Positions 40,940 to 42,752 of a DNA stretch of 42,752 nt are shown here, in pieces. This DNA comes from Candidatus Methanoperedens sp. BLZ2 (lineage in GTDB: Archaea; Halobacteriota; Methanosarcinia; Methanosarcinales; Methanoperedenaceae). The notes under the pieces are model-generated. The model was not told where the DNA came from and made no database searches. It saw only the letters and a list, made by a program, of their open reading frames with translations. Each line of letters opens with the position of its first letter. Position 1 is the stretch's first letter. The DNA lies in contig NZ_NTMG01000051.1 in assembly GCF_002487355.1 (NCBI RefSeq), forward strand, positions 1 through 42,752, in the 5' to 3' direction. The position numbers were made by a program, and so were the translations under genes.

Positions 40940-41584
40940 TTAATGTTCGCCGTCAATTCCAGAATCCCAGGCAATCCGGGATTGAGTAATTATTTCTGTC
41001 CATGGGCCATCTGGCACATTCCTGGATTCGATAAATTGCCAATTTATCTTGTCTATATCTTCCAATCCTAAATAATCTCGGACCGCAGGTGAAACGTCTA
41101 ATCCGGCGTTATCATTAATATCATTTTTTGGTTTACTATTGCCAAAAACATAGTCAATATCATCTATTTCAAATGGACCTACATCCTCCCATTGTGCATA
41201 AACAGTTTTATCGCCTTTAGTTATCTTTATCCATTTATTTTTGCAAATTGGTTCGCAAAACGACTCTTTCGATTTGTTGCTGCCATTTATATCAAAATCA
41301 TTATAAGGTAGCGCAAAATAAAACGGGTTTTCCTTCGGAATAAAATTTCCTGGATAGAAACCTTTTCTATCATAAGGATCGTCTATTCCACCAAAATGAT
41401 CCTTCCAGTTACTATCCCATGCACTCTGACTGTTCTGGATATAATTATTTTCATCAGTTGCATTTTCTCCGATCCAAAAAATTGTTACAGTAATATCCCT
41501 GTGCAAGGGATACTGATTGCTGCTCTTGTCCACACATCCGCTTAGAACCACTAAAAGAAAAATGAATAGACAGACAGGTCGCAT
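40940..41584 (-). CDS. Lipoprotein with likely double-psi beta-barrel (RlpA/expansin-like) domain
   Basis: A 214-residue surface lipoprotein. The signal ends in a lipobox, VCLFIFLLVVLSGCVD, with Cys17 as the lipid site. The C-terminal region has TVYAQWEDVGPFEIDD and GLDVSPAVRDYLGL, the pattern of double-psi barrel proteins (RlpA, expansin), which have a catalytic or structural Asp in the D-V-S-P segment. Two further Cys (CEPIC) could form a disulfide. It probably binds or cuts cell-surface glycan with the deacetylase downstream. The fold is inferred from the motif only. Confidence 0.68.
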   Translation of the reverse strand: MRPVCLFIFLLVVLSGCVDKSSNQYPLHRDITVTIFWIGENATDENNYIQNSQSAWDSNWKDHFGGIDDPYDRKGFYPGNFIPKENPFYFALPYNDFDINGSNKSKESFCEPICKNKWIKITKGDKTVYAQWEDVGPFEIDDIDYVFGNSKPKNDINDNAGLDVSPAVRDYLGLEDIDKINWQFIESRNVPDGPWTEIITQSRIAWDSGIDGEH

Positions 41585-42033
41585 TTTTACTCCTCTTTTC
41601 GAGCAATATCGCTAGTGATGTTTAATAAATGCTTGTGTTGTAAAGATATCGTTTCGGGTTATCCGGACGCATGTTCAATCATTTCAGCAACTTCATAAAA
41701 ACCCATCCTCCCACTCCCGGCGTCAATTATCGTATCTAACCCACCGATGCGCTCATTGACCTGCACCTTTGCATCCCTGGCTGCACACTGAATTGGGAGA
41801 TTGGGTGGTACTGCGCACTCCGAACCCTTAACAATTTTATTTCATTTTCTTTCTATAATAGTTATTATGCTCATTTTATATGATGGAAATGTATTTATTA
41901 CATGATAATTATAATCATTATATACGGGCATTTTTGCCATTCCTATCAATACATCTCGCCTGCTCTATCCAATCAATAAATCCTCTGGAATTAATAATAG
42001 CTGAACATCAGTCCGAAAGAAAAGAAGATAATT
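41585..42033. other. Non-coding stretch with GC-rich repeat copy B
   Basis: About 450 bases without a convincing gene. A GC-rich part (about 41690-41815) includes repeat copy B: 41770-41807 begins TGCATCCCT and contains AATTGGGA and ATTGGGTG, matching 39649-39686 as a direct repeat. The rest is AT-rich, with a near-palindrome ATGATAATTATAATCAT at 41902-41918. ORFs here (for example 41880-42074) lack ribosome sites and family features. Confidence 0.5.
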
Positions 42034-42429
42034 ATGACCCAAACAAAGAAAAGCATAATACGAGAGAAATCTGAGCGGACGGCTAATGAACCGGAACACA
42101 AAGATGACATATCGAATATTGTAACAACAATAATAAAAGAACCAGTAATAGGTTTCATAGTTTCGGCAGCTGAAAGAGATGACGGCTCTAAATTTCTGTG
42201 GGTCACCCCGATATCATTGAACTGGGAAGGTTTGCTCAATGATGAAGACCTGGATGCTCTTGTTTCTAAGGCATCGGTGCTTGGTGTTTTACCTGCACCA
42301 GTCGAATCATATAAAGTATTTGGGTCAGATGCCCAGAATGATGAACTAAAAGCGCTTGGGTTTGAATTCAAAGGATGTTATCATCCTGAGTGGATAAAGG
42401 AATTCAAAAATAAGTTAAACCCGGATTGA
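42034..42429 (+). CDS. Hypothetical 131-residue protein
   Basis: Not recognised. A hydrophilic cytoplasmic protein with an N-terminal charged segment (~25 residues) and a compact domain after it: EPVIGFIVSAAERDDGSKFL, WVTPISLNWEGLLNDEDLDA and a C-terminus with GFEFKGCYHPEWIKEF. Codon use is like its neighbours. The ribosome site is weak (AAGAAGATAA region). It reads like a genuine coding ORF because of its composition, but no function can be given. The following 323 bases to the window end are empty. Confidence 0.55.
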   Translation: MTQTKKSIIREKSERTANEPEHKDDISNIVTTIIKEPVIGFIVSAAERDDGSKFLWVTPISLNWEGLLNDEDLDALVSKASVLGVLPAPVESYKVFGSDAQNDELKALGFEFKGCYHPEWIKEFKNKLNPD

Positions 42430-42752
42430 AAATAAGAGTTTATGACCGTTTCCCATTGTCTCAGATTACTACCATAGGTACGAAAAAAGCGAATGTAGAG
42501 TTAGAACAAAGTTCTCCACAGCAGAACTGTTTGGTATATTCATCAAAATCAAACCCAAAGAAACCAGCACAATAATCCTTAATAACGCAATTACTTTGAA
42601 ATTATGCTGGAAGGAGGGCTTTCTTGTTTTATGCTTGAAGATCATCACAATTTATCGATGCCATAAATCAGGAAGGGCAAGATCTGGAGTGCTTAATTAG
42701 GGAGTGTAATCTTTTTTGCTGAAACTATCCTTATGAATATCCCTTCATATTT
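42430..42752. other. No recognisable gene to the window end
   Basis: No supported coding region is seen. One frame (about 42432-42575) is open and reads KIRVYDRFPLSQITTIGTKK at its start, but it has no start codon with a ribosome site and only ~45 codons, so it is at most a fragment. A GGAGG-containing stretch lies near 42610. Confidence 0.4.

Noticed and set aside
42432-42575. Short open frame reading KIRVYDRFPLSQITTIGTKK
   Set aside because: No start codon with a ribosome site and no recognised family; too short to call even as a remnant.
38984-42752. Integrated element with attL/attR at tRNA-Leu
   Set aside because: No repeat of the tRNA 3' end and no integrase were found downstream, so a classical island could not be supported.
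1-42752. CRISPR array or insertion sequence
   Set aside because: No regularly spaced repeats, cas genes or transposase genes were found in any frame examined.

Overview
The window looks like a chromosomal segment of a methanogen-related euryarchaeon, most plausibly an ANME-2d / 'Candidatus Methanoperedens'-type member of the Methanosarcinales. Evidence: paired cofG/cofH genes for the F420 chromophore, an archaeal GatCAB set, nadX beside nadC, a methanopterin-type chorismate lyase (DUF98), a DUF5611-type protein, many PAS/GAF sensor kinases, strong GGAGG/GGTGAT ribosome binding sites, TTTATATA-type promoters and tRNA genes without an encoded CCA. A PhaE-like protein and a Tat-exported multicopper oxidase fit Methanoperedens better than an ordinary methanogen. 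The taxon is an inference.

Layout. (1) 1-9534, + strand: signalling block with the end of a methyl-accepting protein, CheW, a shortened CheR, two paralogous metallo-beta-lactamase-fold proteins, a 57-residue protein, a receiver-PAS protein, a GAF/GAF/PAS/PAS/PAS histidine kinase and a receiver-PAS-kinase coupled to it. Part of it arose by local duplication. (2) 9582-13585, + strand: housekeeping block with a DUF5611-like gene that seems to start at ATT, a chorismate lyase-like gene, then gatC-gatA-gatB. (3) 13645-14105: a toxin-antitoxin scar with an intact UPF0175 antitoxin and a PIN toxin remnant. (4) 14244-20488: glycosyltransferases, an MFS transporter and a fused trehalose-6-phosphate synthase/phosphatase. 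(5) 20720-28012: secreted surface protein, CutA, membrane protease with PDZ domains, ZIP-like transporter, TatC, NadX, NadC. (6) 28058-31721: tRNA-Pro(GGG), Tat-exported multicopper oxidase, small thioredoxin-like protein, winged-helix regulator. (7) 31804-34847: unknown protein, ferritin-like protein that seems to start at CTG, YqaA/DedA-like membrane protein, radical SAM/SPASM enzyme, TrmB-like regulator. (8) 35095-38759: cofH, cofG, PhaE-like protein. (9) 38909-42752: tRNA-Leu(TAA) followed by an accessory-looking stretch with a nucleotidyltransferase whose HEPN partner is broken, a possible 39-residue membrane peptide, a secreted polysaccharide deacetylase, a lipoprotein with a likely double-psi barrel, GC-rich intergenic repeats and an unknown protein.

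How the genes may work together. The chemosensory genes lack CheA, CheB and a stand-alone CheY here; these may lie upstream. The MBL proteins and receiver-PAS protein sit where adaptation or output components would be expected, which makes this block the best candidate for an undescribed signalling arrangement. TatC and a Tat substrate occur within 3 kb of each other. The deacetylase and lipoprotein look like a cell-surface cassette flanked by diverged direct repeats. Two separate toxin-antitoxin loci have kept the antitoxin-side gene and lost the toxin.
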